From JBHHUI01 sp965248775 (GTDB taxonomy: Bacteria > Chloroflexota > Anaerolineae > Anaerolineales > JBHHUI01), in the NCBI GenBank assembly GCA_965248775.1, contig OZ252150.1, forward strand, positions 248,001-312,000: 64,000 nucleotides of DNA. The letters are read 5' to 3'. Positions within the stretch are counted from its first letter, which is position 1. Each line of letters begins with the position of its first letter. This document shows, piece after piece, positions 15,912 through 25,125 of this stretch. The position numbers and the translations under genes are program-made. A model generated the notes under the pieces. The model was not told the DNA's origin. It saw only the letters and a program-made list of their open reading frames with translations, and did no database searches.

Positions 15912-17537
15912 TCACGCTGTCTTTTCGGTCGGATACGATTCGATCTTTCGAGCTGCTGGCATGCGGTCCAGACCGAACAGATCGCGGTAAATATGTAGGT
16001 CTAATTCTGCTTGGCGGAGATTGTGTCCCCAGAGCAGCGGGCGTTGTCCTTTCCAGCGTTCTTGTAAAAATTGCGCCAGTGCATCTATGGTCTTAGTCGC
16101 ATCGATCTCCAATTCGCGGCTTGCAATTCCGGCAGCGCGATATGCGCAGAAGCCAGCCTGACAAGGGCCCATTCCGAGGCGCGTATCGCGACGCAGATCA
16201 TTCAAGATGTGCAAACCAGACTTGCGGAGAGAAGCTTCTACGTCTGCCGCGGTGACCAACTCGCACTCACAGATTAAACTAGCATTGGATGACTGTTTTC
16301 GCAACGGCTGTGCTGTGCGTTCTTCGAACGCCTGCATGCGCTGCGGTAGGGTGTAAAAGTTGGATGCGGCCGGTTCGATGGGAGTGGAAACGGTTGTGCA
16401 AGCCTCTGTCACCCCTAACTCAGCACAGGCCAAATCGACTAATTCTTCTGCCATCAACCGCATTGTTGTGAACTTGCCACCCACGATGCTGAGCAATCCC
16501 CGCACACCGTCGCGTTCGCGATGATTAAGTACGTGATGTCCGCGTGAGACTTGGCGTGAGTCACTGTTCCCAGCGCCTTCAGCATTTGTATCGAAGAGCG
16601 GACGGACACCGGCCCAGGCGCGCAATTGCCGATAGCTCGCCAATGTCGGGATTAGCTTTTCACCCTCTGCCAGCAGCAGCGAGATTTCGCGGTCTGTGAT
16701 CTGATATTTATCCGCTGATTTGACGATGACTTCAGTTGTGCCAAGGATCGAAACTGTGCCCACCGGCACAAGGATGTCACCATCGTGGGGTGCTTTGCAA
16801 CGGTTAACTACGGTGTTTGTTAGCCGTATGTTCATAGCGATCATGGTGCCTTTGCTGGGAATCACATTGACTTCACAGCCAGCCAGGGCAGCGATCTCCC
16901 CAACCCAAGGTCCTGTGCAATTCAGCAGCAAATCAGACTGTATGCGTTCTTCTTCTCCGGTGACCAAGTTGCGTAAAACGGCGCCTGTGACCCGCTCTCC
17001 GCTCTGGATCAGCTTTTCGACCCGGCGGCGCAGATACACTTCCACCCCATGTCGACGCGCATCTGCTGCCAGCAAGTGCAGTGTGTCGAATGAATCACAT
17101 GCCATGTCCGGCACGCGGAATACGCGGCGGATTCCGGGGTGCAGCAACGGCTCTTCACGGAGCGCTGTGGCGACGGGGATTTCTTCGGTCGGAATACCAC
17201 AAACCTGACACGCAGCCAGGAATTCATCCGCGTACTCGAGCGGGTCGTCTGGGGTTGAAACGAAAAAGCCGCCGGTCTCTTCGAGTGCGGATGGGATCAG
17301 ACCGCGCAGAATTCGATTTTCGGTGAAACACTCGCGCGCAGATTCAGGATCGCTAACAACATAGCGGCCGCCCGAATGGAGCAGTCCATGATATCTGCCG
17401 CTAGTGCCGTGGGCCAGATCACCTTTCTCTACAACGACCGTCTTGAAGCCGCGCAACACCGCGTCGCGCGCTGCACTCAAACCGGTCGCGCCGCCCCCAA
17501 TAATTAGTATCTCGGTGCCGATGTTCACTGGATCCAA
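15912..17537 (-). CDS. glpA: Anaerobic glycerol-3-phosphate dehydrogenase subunit A
   Basis: A 541-residue FAD-dependent catalytic subunit oxidising glycerol 3-phosphate to dihydroxyacetone phosphate. The FAD motif is IIGGGATGLSAARDAVLRG (about residues 11-29), followed by HGTSGRYHGLLHSGGRY, typical of GlpA/GlpD enzymes. After the DAO domain, residues about 425-480 form a BFD-like 2Fe-2S domain (ICECE, then GMGPCQAGFCAYR), which separates GlpA from aerobic GlpD. Its start overlaps the end of glpK by 13 bp, so the two are translationally linked. The C-terminal extension beyond the BFD domain (LQERWKGQRPLLWG) is usual for GlpA. Confidence 0.94.
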   Translation of the reverse strand: MDPVNIGTEILIIGGGATGLSAARDAVLRGFKTVVVEKGDLAHGTSGRYHGLLHSGGRYVVSDPESARECFTENRILRGLIPSALEETGGFFVSTPDDPLEYADEFLAACQVCGIPTEEIPVATALREEPLLHPGIRRVFRVPDMACDSFDTLHLLAADARRHGVEVYLRRRVEKLIQSGERVTGAVLRNLVTGEEERIQSDLLLNCTGPWVGEIAALAGCEVNVIPSKGTMIAMNIRLTNTVVNRCKAPHDGDILVPVGTVSILGTTEVIVKSADKYQITDREISLLLAEGEKLIPTLASYRQLRAWAGVRPLFDTNAEGAGNSDSRQVSRGHHVLNHRERDGVRGLLSIVGGKFTTMRLMAEELVDLACAELGVTEACTTVSTPIEPAASNFYTLPQRMQAFEERTAQPLRKQSSNASLICECELVTAADVEASLRKSGLHILNDLRRDTRLGMGPCQAGFCAYRAAGIASRELEIDATKTIDALAQFLQERWKGQRPLLWGHNLRQAELDLHIYRDLFGLDRMPAARKIESYPTEKTA

Positions 17538-19018
17538 TCCTGTGCCCTTGAGACGGCGCGCTGCCAGTCAGCATAAAGACTGTTGCGTTCGTCCGCGGAC
17601 ATGGCGGGTGTAAATTCGCGCTCAAGTGCCCATTGCTCTGCAAGTGCCGTCCGAGAGGCCCAAAAGCCAATAGCCAGCCCGGCAAGATAAGCTGCACCCA
17701 GTGCCGTAGTCTCTGCGAACTGTGGGCGTTGCACGGGCACGCCGAGGATATCAGCCTGGAATTGCATAAGCAGGTTATTGACAGTGGCACCGCCATCCAC
17801 ACGCAGCACCTGCAATTTCAAGTTCGCGTCGCTCTCCATTGCGGCAAGGACATCACGCGTCTGGTAAGCAATGCTTTCAAGCGCAGCGCGGGCGATATGT
17901 CCCTGTGTCGAACCACTTGTCAGCCCCACCATATTGCCCCGCGCATGTGGATCCCAGTACGGCGCACCCAAGCCCACAAATGCAGGCACGAAGTAAACAC
18001 CGCCGTTCGAGTCCACACTAGCCGCCAGCGCTTCTACTTCGGCGCTGCTCTTTATAATGCCGAGGCCATCCCGCAGCCATTGCACCACGGCCCCGGCAAT
18101 GAAAACACTGCCTTCCAATGCGTACACAACCGGCTCATCTCCGGTCTGCCAACCAACCGTCGTGAGCAGTCCAGCATTGGATTCGCGAGCAACTGTGCCG
18201 GTATTCAACAGCATAAAACAGCCTGTGCCGTAAGTGTTCTTTGCCTCGCCGGGTTCGAAACAGGCCTGCCCGAACATGGCAGCTTGCTGATCCCCGGCCA
18301 TTCCGGCAATCGATATCGGGCTTCCGAAGATGGTTGCTTCCGTCTCGCCGTAGACTTGAGAAGACGGTCGCACCTCGGGTAAAAGACTGCGGGGGATATT
18401 CAAATGGTTCAGAATTTCGTCATCCCAGCTTAGGGTATGGATGTTAAAGAGCAGGGTACGCGAGGCATTCGAGACGTCCGTCAGGTGCAGGCGACCAGCG
18501 CTGAGCCGCCATAGCAGAAATGAGTCCACTGTACCAAAAGCCAACTCACCGCGTTCGGCACGCTCGCGCACCCCGGAAACGTTCTCCAGAACCCAAGCAA
18601 CTTTGGTGCCGGAAAAGTAGGCATCTGTGACCAGCCCTGTTTTTTTGCGCAACACCTGATCGAAGCCTTCCGCCTGCAGCGCTTCGCACATTTCAGCGGT
18701 GCGACGACATTGCCAGACAATGGCGTTATAGACCGGCTCACCAGTGTTGCGATCCCACACGATCGTTGTCTCGCGCTGGTTTGTGATTCCAATTGCAGCA
18801 ATGTCAGCCGCAGTTGCAGCAACCTGCTCGAGCGCCTGGCGCGCGACACCGAGCTGCGAATTCCAGATGTCTTCCGGATCGTGTTCAACCCAGCCCGGCT
18901 GCGGATAGTGCTGGGAGAATTCTTGTTGTGCGGTGGTTACAGCCTGACCCTGCCCATCGAACAAGATTGCGCGCGAGGAAGTCGTCCCCTGATCAAGGGC
19001 CAGGATATAAACAGGCAT
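17525..19018 (-). CDS. glpK: Glycerol kinase
   Basis: A 497-residue FGGY-family kinase that phosphorylates glycerol with ATP. MPVYILALDQGTTSSRAILF, the NQRETTIVWDRNTGEPVYNA substrate loop, GMAGDQQAAMFGQ, NTYGTGCFML and LRVDGGATVNN are all present, and the length matches the family. ATG 19018 is chosen because it directly precedes the first strand; a TTG eight codons upstream (19042) would overlap the aquaporin remnant. It sits at the head of the glp genes, 11 bp after the remnant's stop codon, and overlaps glpA by 13 bp. Confidence 0.96.
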   Translation of the reverse strand: MPVYILALDQGTTSSRAILFDGQGQAVTTAQQEFSQHYPQPGWVEHDPEDIWNSQLGVARQALEQVAATAADIAAIGITNQRETTIVWDRNTGEPVYNAIVWQCRRTAEMCEALQAEGFDQVLRKKTGLVTDAYFSGTKVAWVLENVSGVRERAERGELAFGTVDSFLLWRLSAGRLHLTDVSNASRTLLFNIHTLSWDDEILNHLNIPRSLLPEVRPSSQVYGETEATIFGSPISIAGMAGDQQAAMFGQACFEPGEAKNTYGTGCFMLLNTGTVARESNAGLLTTVGWQTGDEPVVYALEGSVFIAGAVVQWLRDGLGIIKSSAEVEALAASVDSNGGVYFVPAFVGLGAPYWDPHARGNMVGLTSGSTQGHIARAALESIAYQTRDVLAAMESDANLKLQVLRVDGGATVNNLLMQFQADILGVPVQRPQFAETTALGAAYLAGLAIGFWASRTALAEQWALEREFTPAMSADERNSLYADWQRAVSRAQDWIQ

Positions 19019-19029
19019 ACTACTCAGTC

Positions 19030-19262
19030 TCAGTAGATCCAACTCCCCAATTTTATTTTCCCCGGGACGAGCCTGCCAAATGTAACAGCCGGATTGATAT
19101 GCGTTCCGCTGATTTGGCCGTAGGAATATGCAAAGGCAACGATAACAAGTCCATGAGCGAAAGCTACAGCTACCAAATTGGTGCTAATGGCTGCAGCACC
19201 GGCCCCAATAAAAATTAGTGCAAATGTGCCGATGAATTCGGCAATGAGTTTTTGTTGTCCAT
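19030..19262 (-). pseudogene. Remnant of an aquaglyceroporin (MIP channel) gene
   Basis: Minus-strand translation from 19260 gives about 76 residues, including GQQKLIAEFIGTFALIFIGA, AVAFAHGLVIVAFAYSYGQI and SGTHINPAVTFGRLV, i.e. the first three helices of a MIP channel with the first NPA motif. It then breaks to a TGA at 19032-19030; the second half of the channel (second NPA and about 150 residues) is absent. The only ATG (19262), with a good AAGGGGAGG site, is out of frame with this segment, so an early indel is also present. Its position before glpK indicates the lost uptake gene of the glycerol operon. Confidence 0.85.
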
Positions 19263-19295
19263 ATTGTGCCTCCCCTTAAAAGTGGAATGGAAAAG

Positions 19296-20216
19296 TTATG
19301 CGAGCAGGGCACCGGCAAAATCCGGCGCACCACGCAAATAATCGAGCGCCTGCATGGGACGCTTCCCCGCAGGTTGAATGATTTCCAATTGTAAAAGGTC
19401 TTCACCAGTACCGACAGCGATCGCCGCGTCCGAGGCAACGACGGCTCCAGGTGGGGCACTGCCTTCCTTGGTTGTTGCGGCCTGAATCTTCATCGGTTGC
19501 CCGGCCAGCATTGCAAAGGTGCCCGGCCAGGGTTGCAGTGCCTTTACCTGGCGGGCGATGGTTTCGGCGGACTGCTCCCAGTCGATGCGGCCATCTATTT
19601 TTTTCAAACGTGGCGCGTACGTCGCAAAAGCCTCGTCCTGCGGTTGTGGGCTGATCGCGCCGGAAAGATATTCGGGCAATGTGTCGCTGAGCAGCGTTGC
19701 TCCGAGTTCCGCAAGAACTGCGGTGAGTATGCCTCCCGTGTGGGTGGGTTGGATTGCAATTGATCGTTGTGCAAGGATTGGACCGGTGTCCAGTCCGGGG
19801 TCCATTTTCATCATGGTGATGCCAGTTTGCTCATCCCCAGCAAGGATTGCAGCCGCAACTGGGGCAGTCCCGCGATGGCGGGGCAAAAGCGATGCATGTA
19901 CATTTACACAACCGTACGCAGGCAGCTCCAGCACCGCTGGTTTCAGAATCTGTCCGAAGGCCGCGACAACAATGACGGCGGGCTGCCAGTCGCGCAGTTG
20001 CTGTAGCGCGTCTTCCTGATGTAATCGCTGTGGAGTGATCGTCGGGATTTCAAGTTCAGCAGCGACTGTCCGCACCGCAGATGGTTGCAGCTTGCGGCCG
20101 CGTCCAGCCGGGCGGTTGGGCTGCGTGACGACACCCACAACGGTGTATGCTTTCGCAAGCGCCTGCAAACTTGGCACGGCGAAGTCCGGCGAGCCCATGA
20201 AGACCACCTTTTCCAC
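19296..20216 (-). CDS. fmt: Methionyl-tRNA formyltransferase
   Basis: A 306-residue enzyme that formylates initiator Met-tRNA. The N-terminal domain carries VVFMGSPDFAVPSLQAL, the formyl-transfer motif NVHASLLPRHRGTAPVAAAI (Asn, His, loop) and the aspartate-containing TGITMMKMDPGLDTGPIL. The C-terminal OB-like domain (about 205-306) binds tRNA; it begins ATYAPRLKKIDGRIDWEQSA. Length agrees with the family. It precedes the glycerol genes on the same strand by about 30 bp. No def (deformylase) gene accompanies it here, although fmt and def are often adjacent. Confidence 0.95.
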   Translation of the reverse strand: MEKVVFMGSPDFAVPSLQALAKAYTVVGVVTQPNRPAGRGRKLQPSAVRTVAAELEIPTITPQRLHQEDALQQLRDWQPAVIVVAAFGQILKPAVLELPAYGCVNVHASLLPRHRGTAPVAAAILAGDEQTGITMMKMDPGLDTGPILAQRSIAIQPTHTGGILTAVLAELGATLLSDTLPEYLSGAISPQPQDEAFATYAPRLKKIDGRIDWEQSAETIARQVKALQPWPGTFAMLAGQPMKIQAATTKEGSAPPGAVVASDAAIAVGTGEDLLQLEIIQPAGKRPMQALDYLRGAPDFAGALLA

Positions 20217-20262
20217 GCTTGCATTTTACTTGGGCTTGCGTGAATGTTCAATGAGGCCTATG

Positions 20263-20325
20263 AAAAACCCGGCTTTTCAGTGACACGTTGGGATTGAGAA
20301 GGTGTGCCCAAAAAGCCGGGTTTTT
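20263..20325. terminator. Large inverted repeat in the fmt/DUF4870 divergent gap
   Basis: AAAAACCCGGCTTTT (20263-20277) and AAAAGCCGGGTTTTT (20311-20325) are perfect inverted copies separated by 33 bp. Each arm is A/T-flanked like a bidirectional terminator stem. It lies upstream of both flanking genes, so it cannot terminate either; it may insulate them or be a relic of a lost gene between them. Confidence 0.45.
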
Positions 20326-20350
20326 GGCATGCTCTGCGGCATGCTACAAT
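20321..20350 (+). promoter_or_regulatory. Possible extended -10 promoter for the DUF4870 gene
   Basis: TGCTACAAT (20342-20350) is an extended -10 box, about 63 bp before the ATG at 20413. A -35 match upstream is poor (TTTTTG near 20321). The palindromic GCATGC occurs twice here. Confidence 0.35.
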
Positions 20351-20412
20351 CCAGTCTCCTGCGTCATTATCGATATTAATCAGATTAAGTTCTCGTTACA
20401 AAAGGAGTCAAA

Positions 20413-20760
20413 ATGGCAGAAGAATCAGCCGCCCCCAGTGGGGAAGTCAGCAGCGATGACAAGCTGTGGGCTGCTCTCGCATATGTTTTTACACCGCTCA
20501 TCCCCATCCTGGTCATGTTGATGGATGACAAGAAAGATCGCCCCTTCATCAAGACACATAGTATTCAGGCGTTGGCCTGGGCAGTCGTTTTCTTTGTTCT
20601 GGCTAGTGTCCTCACTACTGTCACCTTGGGATTTGGGGCATTCTGTGTGGTGCCGCTGGGAATCCTAGTGCAGCTCTATTGGGCGTACAAAGCCTATCAG
20701 GGTGAACAGATTGAAATTCCCGTAATCTCCAACTTCGTCAGGAATCAAGGATGGGTCTAG
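20413..20760 (+). CDS. DUF4870 (Tic20-like) membrane protein
   Basis: A 115-residue membrane protein of the DUF4870 family. After a short acidic N-terminus, DDKLWAALAYVFTPLIPILV forms the first membrane segment, KTHSIQALAWAVVFFVLASV the second and FCVVPLGILVQLYWAYKAYQG the third; the HSIQAL stretch is typical of the family. The molecular role is unknown. AAAGGAG lies 8 nt before the ATG. Its stop is 4 bp before the recJ start, so recJ is likely co-transcribed. Confidence 0.85.
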   Translation: MAEESAAPSGEVSSDDKLWAALAYVFTPLIPILVMLMDDKKDRPFIKTHSIQALAWAVVFFVLASVLTTVTLGFGAFCVVPLGILVQLYWAYKAYQGEQIEIPVISNFVRNQGWV

Positions 20761-20764
20761 TCGA

Positions 20765-22468
20765 TTGACCTCGCCCGCCAAACGCTGGCAAGTCGCGCCT
20801 GAACTCACGCCTGCTGCGGCACACGAACTCCGCGACTACAATCCAATCCTCGCGCAACTGCTGTTCAACCGACAGATCGATACTGCGCGCGCAGCAGATG
20901 GGTTTCTCTCCGCCCACCAGGAACACTCCCGGGATCCATTCGATATCCAGGATATGGCCGTTGCTGTTGAGCGCATTTCGGCTGCGGTCTCCGCTGGTGA
21001 ACGCATCGCGATCTACGGCGACTATGATGTTGACGGGGTCACTTCGACTGCACTGATGGTATTGCTATTAGAAAGTTATGGCATGCAGGTAACCCCCTAC
21101 ATCCCACACCGTTTCGATGAAGGTTATGGCCTCAACAAAATTGCCATTGACAATTTGAAATCCAATGGTGTCGGACTGGTCGTCACTGTGGATTGTGGCA
21201 TCCGTGCGCTGGAAGAAACCGAGTACGCACGTAAGATAGGGCTTGATATGGTGATCACCGATCACCACCATGTAGGGTCGGAACTTCCGCAAGCGCACGC
21301 TGTGATCAACCCCAAGCGTAAAGACGATTCCTATCCTGAGAAGATGCTGGCTGGAGTTGGATTGGCCTACAAGCTGGCGCAAGCTCTTGTGTTATCTCTT
21401 CCGAAGGTGGAAGGGGTTGCGGCTGAAAACTGGCTCGATCTAGTTGCATTGGGTACGGTGGCCGATCTGGCACCGCTACGCGGTGAAAACAGGTTGTTGG
21501 TGCGAGAAGGCTTGAGTACACTCAACCGCTCGGCCCGCGAGGGCGTTAAGTCGCTCATTCGCATTGCACGCCTGACGGAGGGCAGTATCAAAGCGTCCAA
21601 TATCGGTTTTCAACTTGGGCCGCGCATCAATGCTGCCGGACGGCTCGATTCTGCAATGACAGCATTTAATCTGCTGACAACCCATCGTGAAGATCGTGCA
21701 GAGCGCCTCGCCGATCAACTGGAAGCGCATAACCAGGAACGTCGCGAACTTACGCACAACATCACCGAACATGCGCGCGAGATAGCTCTCGGAGCGCACC
21801 ATGAATATCTGCTCTTCGCTGCGCACGAATCGTTCAATGCCGGGGTTGTTGGGCTGGTTGCCTCCCGGCTGGCGGATGAATTTTACCGGCCAGTGTTCGT
21901 GGCCGAAATTCGCCCGGAGAGCGGGCGTTCGGTTGGCTCAGCCCGCAGCATTCCGGATTTTAACGTAACGGCAGCGCTCGACGATTGCGAGGAGCTACTC
22001 GTGCGGTACGGTGGGCATGCTGCCGCAGCCGGTTTTACCGTCACAAATGAAAATCGTGAAGCACTTGCGGATCGATTACGGGATGAAGCAGCGCAGCAAT
22101 TGCAGAACACTGACTTGCGCCCGGCAGTATCGGTTGATATGCAAGTACAGCTGCGTGATCTCAGTTTTGACCTTGTGCAACTTCTGGACCAACTCGAGCC
22201 GTGCGGCTATGGCAACCGAATTCCGGTTTTTATCGCACGGGATGTGGAGATTCTCAATCACAGAACTGTTGGACATGATGCTCGACATTTGAAAATGAGA
22301 GTGCGGGACGGTGATAGCCCGCCACTGGATGCGATCGCGTTTGGGGCAGGAGAGTGGGCTGGCAAACTGCCACGGAATATCGACATTATATTCGAATTGG
22401 AAATCAACGAATGGCAGGGCCGTCGCAATCTCCAACTGAATGTGAAGGACCTGCGTCCGTCACTGTAA
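20765..22468 (+). CDS. recJ: Single-stranded-DNA-specific exonuclease RecJ
   Basis: A 567-residue DHH-superfamily 5'-3' exonuclease acting in recombination and mismatch repair. Motif I is YGDYDVDGVTSTALM (about residues 84-98), then VTVDCGIRALEE, VITDHHHVG (DHH motif) and AHAVINPKR; the DHHA1 domain carries GGHAAAAGFTV, and an OB-like domain ends the protein (LEPCGYGNRIPVF). The start is TTG at 20765, 4 bp after the upstream stop, with AAGGATGG overlapping the end of that gene. Its tail overlaps the convergent membrane-protein gene by 9 bp. Confidence 0.95.
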   Translation: MTSPAKRWQVAPELTPAAAHELRDYNPILAQLLFNRQIDTARAADGFLSAHQEHSRDPFDIQDMAVAVERISAAVSAGERIAIYGDYDVDGVTSTALMVLLLESYGMQVTPYIPHRFDEGYGLNKIAIDNLKSNGVGLVVTVDCGIRALEETEYARKIGLDMVITDHHHVGSELPQAHAVINPKRKDDSYPEKMLAGVGLAYKLAQALVLSLPKVEGVAAENWLDLVALGTVADLAPLRGENRLLVREGLSTLNRSAREGVKSLIRIARLTEGSIKASNIGFQLGPRINAAGRLDSAMTAFNLLTTHREDRAERLADQLEAHNQERRELTHNITEHAREIALGAHHEYLLFAAHESFNAGVVGLVASRLADEFYRPVFVAEIRPESGRSVGSARSIPDFNVTAALDDCEELLVRYGGHAAAAGFTVTNENREALADRLRDEAAQQLQNTDLRPAVSVDMQVQLRDLSFDLVQLLDQLEPCGYGNRIPVFIARDVEILNHRTVGHDARHLKMRVRDGDSPPLDAIAFGAGEWAGKLPRNIDIIFELEINEWQGRRNLQLNVKDLRPSL

Positions 22469-25120
22469 TCCAGCCTCGGATTGCGCACGCGAGTCTATCC
22501 GACGCCGGGTGCGGGCACTCCCTACCAATAGAAGAATCCAAACCGCAATTCCGGCGACGTTGAGCCAGAGGCCCCAACGCCAGCTTTGTGACTCAAATTT
22601 ATATTCCACAGTGTGTTCTCCTGATGGGACGCGAACGACTCTGAATAAACTATTCGCTGTTTGTATGTCCGTTGGCACACCGTCCACTGTTGCTTGCCAG
22701 CCAGGGTACGCTGAATCTGCGAGAACAAGCAGTGCATCTTCGGCGGCAATCGTGCTGATCTTAACGTGTGTGGGCGTATAAGTTTCGATCCGGGCTGTCC
22801 CGATTGGTTCAGTACTTTGGCTTAAAGGCAGGTCGAGCACAAGATAAGCTCGGGAGAACATATTCAGGTTTTCGTAAATTTTTACATCTCCAGAATGCGC
22901 GAGTCGATAAGGTCCGAGTGTGAGTGGCAAAAACGCCCCTGTACGTTCGTCAATGAGGGCCGCCCCCTGCAAGACAAATTCGGCAACATTTGCTTCAATT
23001 GATAACTCCGTAAGGTGAACAATATCCCCGAATGGCACCATTGCAGGCCCAGACTCTGATACGAAATTTGATATAGGAAGCTGTAAACTTTCCCCAGAAT
23101 CCAGTTCCCCGATCACGTGGCCAAGTAACGCAGCCTCTGTATCCGTTGCAATGACCAGCCCGAGTGCAGTGGCAGAAAATTCGGGTATGTGCCGAATTTC
23201 AGTGCGTTCACCGGCAGCCAAAGGGATTTCTATTTGCAGGTCGTAATACACATCTGCGTTCCAAACGTCATCGACTTTATCTGTGATGAGCCAGCGCGTA
23301 TTTGTGATGTTGAGCAGCCAGTTGGGTGGCGTCTCTGTCACATACTCGCGTAGCCTTCCATCCGGGGACGAACGTTCGCCGGTAAAGCCTTTGGCAAACT
23401 GCGCATAGGCACGAAGGGGCAACACACCGCCGTCGTAGCCATCCACCGCCGGGACCTCCCAGGCCAACGGCAGATTGGGGGATAGTACTTCCTTTGCTTT
23501 GGCCGCCACGATGGCATCGAAAACAGCCTGCTCGGGCAGTTGGGGTTCGAGGATGCTGCGCAGGGTCGCCAGATCACCGGGGTCGAAAAGTAACGCGGAC
23601 ATTGAAAGGAAGCGCCCTGCTGGCAAACTATCTTCCCGGGCTGCGAGCAGTTGCGTCATCGCCGGGCGAACGCTGCTATAGGCCTCCGGCGCAGTGAGGT
23701 TGTTTAATGGAAGGCGCTGTGAGGAAAACAGCAATTCAAGGGTCGCCAGGCCAACGAGTAGGAAAGAAGGCAAGTTAACTGTCGACGCTTGGAGCCGCCG
23801 CCAATTACGGGATCCAATTGCCAACGTGAAAATCGCCAGCGCAGCCAGCCAGCCGCCGAGATCTATAAATGCGGGGAAACCGAGCGGGCCAGCTTCCCCC
23901 GGCGGGACGAGACGCGCACTGCCAATTGCAAGACCAAGCAGCCCGGCGACGATGCCGCTGGTGATGAAGGCAGCTTGCTTGCACGGTCCCGCGTCGAGGT
24001 TTGCGAGGGAATCGAGACCACGTCCCGCCAAGAGTGCCGCCCCCAGCGCCCATAGCACGAGCCAACGAGCGGCGGCGCGAAATAAATCAAAGCCCGGAAC
24101 AAAGCGCACCAGCGCCCAATAGACCGGATTGAAGCCTCCGAGTGCGAAGAACAGACCAATAAATCCCAATATGGCAACGGCGCGCCATAGCCGGAAATCG
24201 CCGCTTTCGAGATGACGGTCTAAGCTGCGAATGGCGACAACAACGAGACCCAGTGCTATCACGCCAACATAAGCAACGAACTCCGAAAAGATCGCGCGGC
24301 TGTAGCTCGGCAGTAATGCGCGCCCGAACAAGAGCGGATTGAGTGAAAACGAAACCGCCTCCGAGAACGATAGTCCGCCGCTCCGTAAGGAGTTCTGTGA
24401 TAGTTCCAATGTTGGTAACAACTGGGCAGCTGACAGCATAAATCCCAGCGTGATAAATGCAACGGGTAAAAGAATATTGCTCCGGGTTCGGCGAACCGGC
24501 GCGACAAGCCACCACACTGCGAGGCTAATCATTGTGATGAAGGTGGTCTGGCTGTGACCGGCTGTAATCTGCAACGAAAGCAGGACCGACATTGCCAGCC
24601 CGGCGCCGACTGGTTTTTTCCCGCGCAGTAAGAGGTCCCATGCCAGTAGCAGCCAGGGTAACCAGGCCAGCCCTTGCAATTGATTGACTTGCTCGACTTT
24701 GGCAGTGAGATGCCCGCCCAGAGCAAAGAGCAATCCGGCCAGTGTCGCAGCCATCGTCGAAAGCTTAAAACGACGCGCGAGGGAATATGTGCCGAGTCCG
24801 GCGATCCAGGTATGGACAAGGATGGCTGCTTTCACTGCAATGGGGGAGGCGAGGCCGATCAACGGCCAATTGAGAGGATAGAGTACACCCGCCTGTGGAT
24901 TTGCAAGGAAGGGTACTCCCATGAACAGATACGGGTTCCAGAGAGGGATTTCCCCGGCGAGCAGGGCGCGGGCGCGCTGCTCCCAGTACGGATAAAAATA
25001 GTAAAACGTGTCACCGCGTGGAAGGATGAGATTGGTAAACGCGAGATTGCGGAAGAAGAGCAAAACCGCTGCCGCCAAGACAGCAATCGGGAGGGCGCGC
25101 AGGAAACGATTACGGAGCAT
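22460..25120 (-). CDS. YfhO-family polytopic membrane protein
   Basis: An 886-residue integral membrane protein with about a dozen hydrophobic helices in the first 450 residues, a large predicted extracytoplasmic C-terminal domain (about 480-840) and a final helix (WGLWLNVAGIAVWILLLVG). ILPRGDTFYYFYPYWEQRAR and IPLWNPYLFMGVPFLANPQAG match YfhO/GT-C-like proteins, some of which help glycosylate cell-wall polymers; the DAL...YPGWQATVDGVP ending is also typical. The substrate is unknown. It is followed closely (5 bp) by the GT39-like gene upstream on the same strand, suggesting one unit. Confidence 0.85.
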   Translation of the reverse strand: MLRNRFLRALPIAVLAAAVLLFFRNLAFTNLILPRGDTFYYFYPYWEQRARALLAGEIPLWNPYLFMGVPFLANPQAGVLYPLNWPLIGLASPIAVKAAILVHTWIAGLGTYSLARRFKLSTMAATLAGLLFALGGHLTAKVEQVNQLQGLAWLPWLLLAWDLLLRGKKPVGAGLAMSVLLSLQITAGHSQTTFITMISLAVWWLVAPVRRTRSNILLPVAFITLGFMLSAAQLLPTLELSQNSLRSGGLSFSEAVSFSLNPLLFGRALLPSYSRAIFSEFVAYVGVIALGLVVVAIRSLDRHLESGDFRLWRAVAILGFIGLFFALGGFNPVYWALVRFVPGFDLFRAAARWLVLWALGAALLAGRGLDSLANLDAGPCKQAAFITSGIVAGLLGLAIGSARLVPPGEAGPLGFPAFIDLGGWLAALAIFTLAIGSRNWRRLQASTVNLPSFLLVGLATLELLFSSQRLPLNNLTAPEAYSSVRPAMTQLLAAREDSLPAGRFLSMSALLFDPGDLATLRSILEPQLPEQAVFDAIVAAKAKEVLSPNLPLAWEVPAVDGYDGGVLPLRAYAQFAKGFTGERSSPDGRLREYVTETPPNWLLNITNTRWLITDKVDDVWNADVYYDLQIEIPLAAGERTEIRHIPEFSATALGLVIATDTEAALLGHVIGELDSGESLQLPISNFVSESGPAMVPFGDIVHLTELSIEANVAEFVLQGAALIDERTGAFLPLTLGPYRLAHSGDVKIYENLNMFSRAYLVLDLPLSQSTEPIGTARIETYTPTHVKISTIAAEDALLVLADSAYPGWQATVDGVPTDIQTANSLFRVVRVPSGEHTVEYKFESQSWRWGLWLNVAGIAVWILLLVGSARTRRRIDSRAQSEAGLQ

Positions 25121-25125
25121 GCCGG

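Noticed and set aside
20288..20521. Small frame from 20288 overlapping the DUF4870 start
   Set aside because: It crosses the inverted repeat and reads the DUF4870 gene out of frame; no ribosome site.
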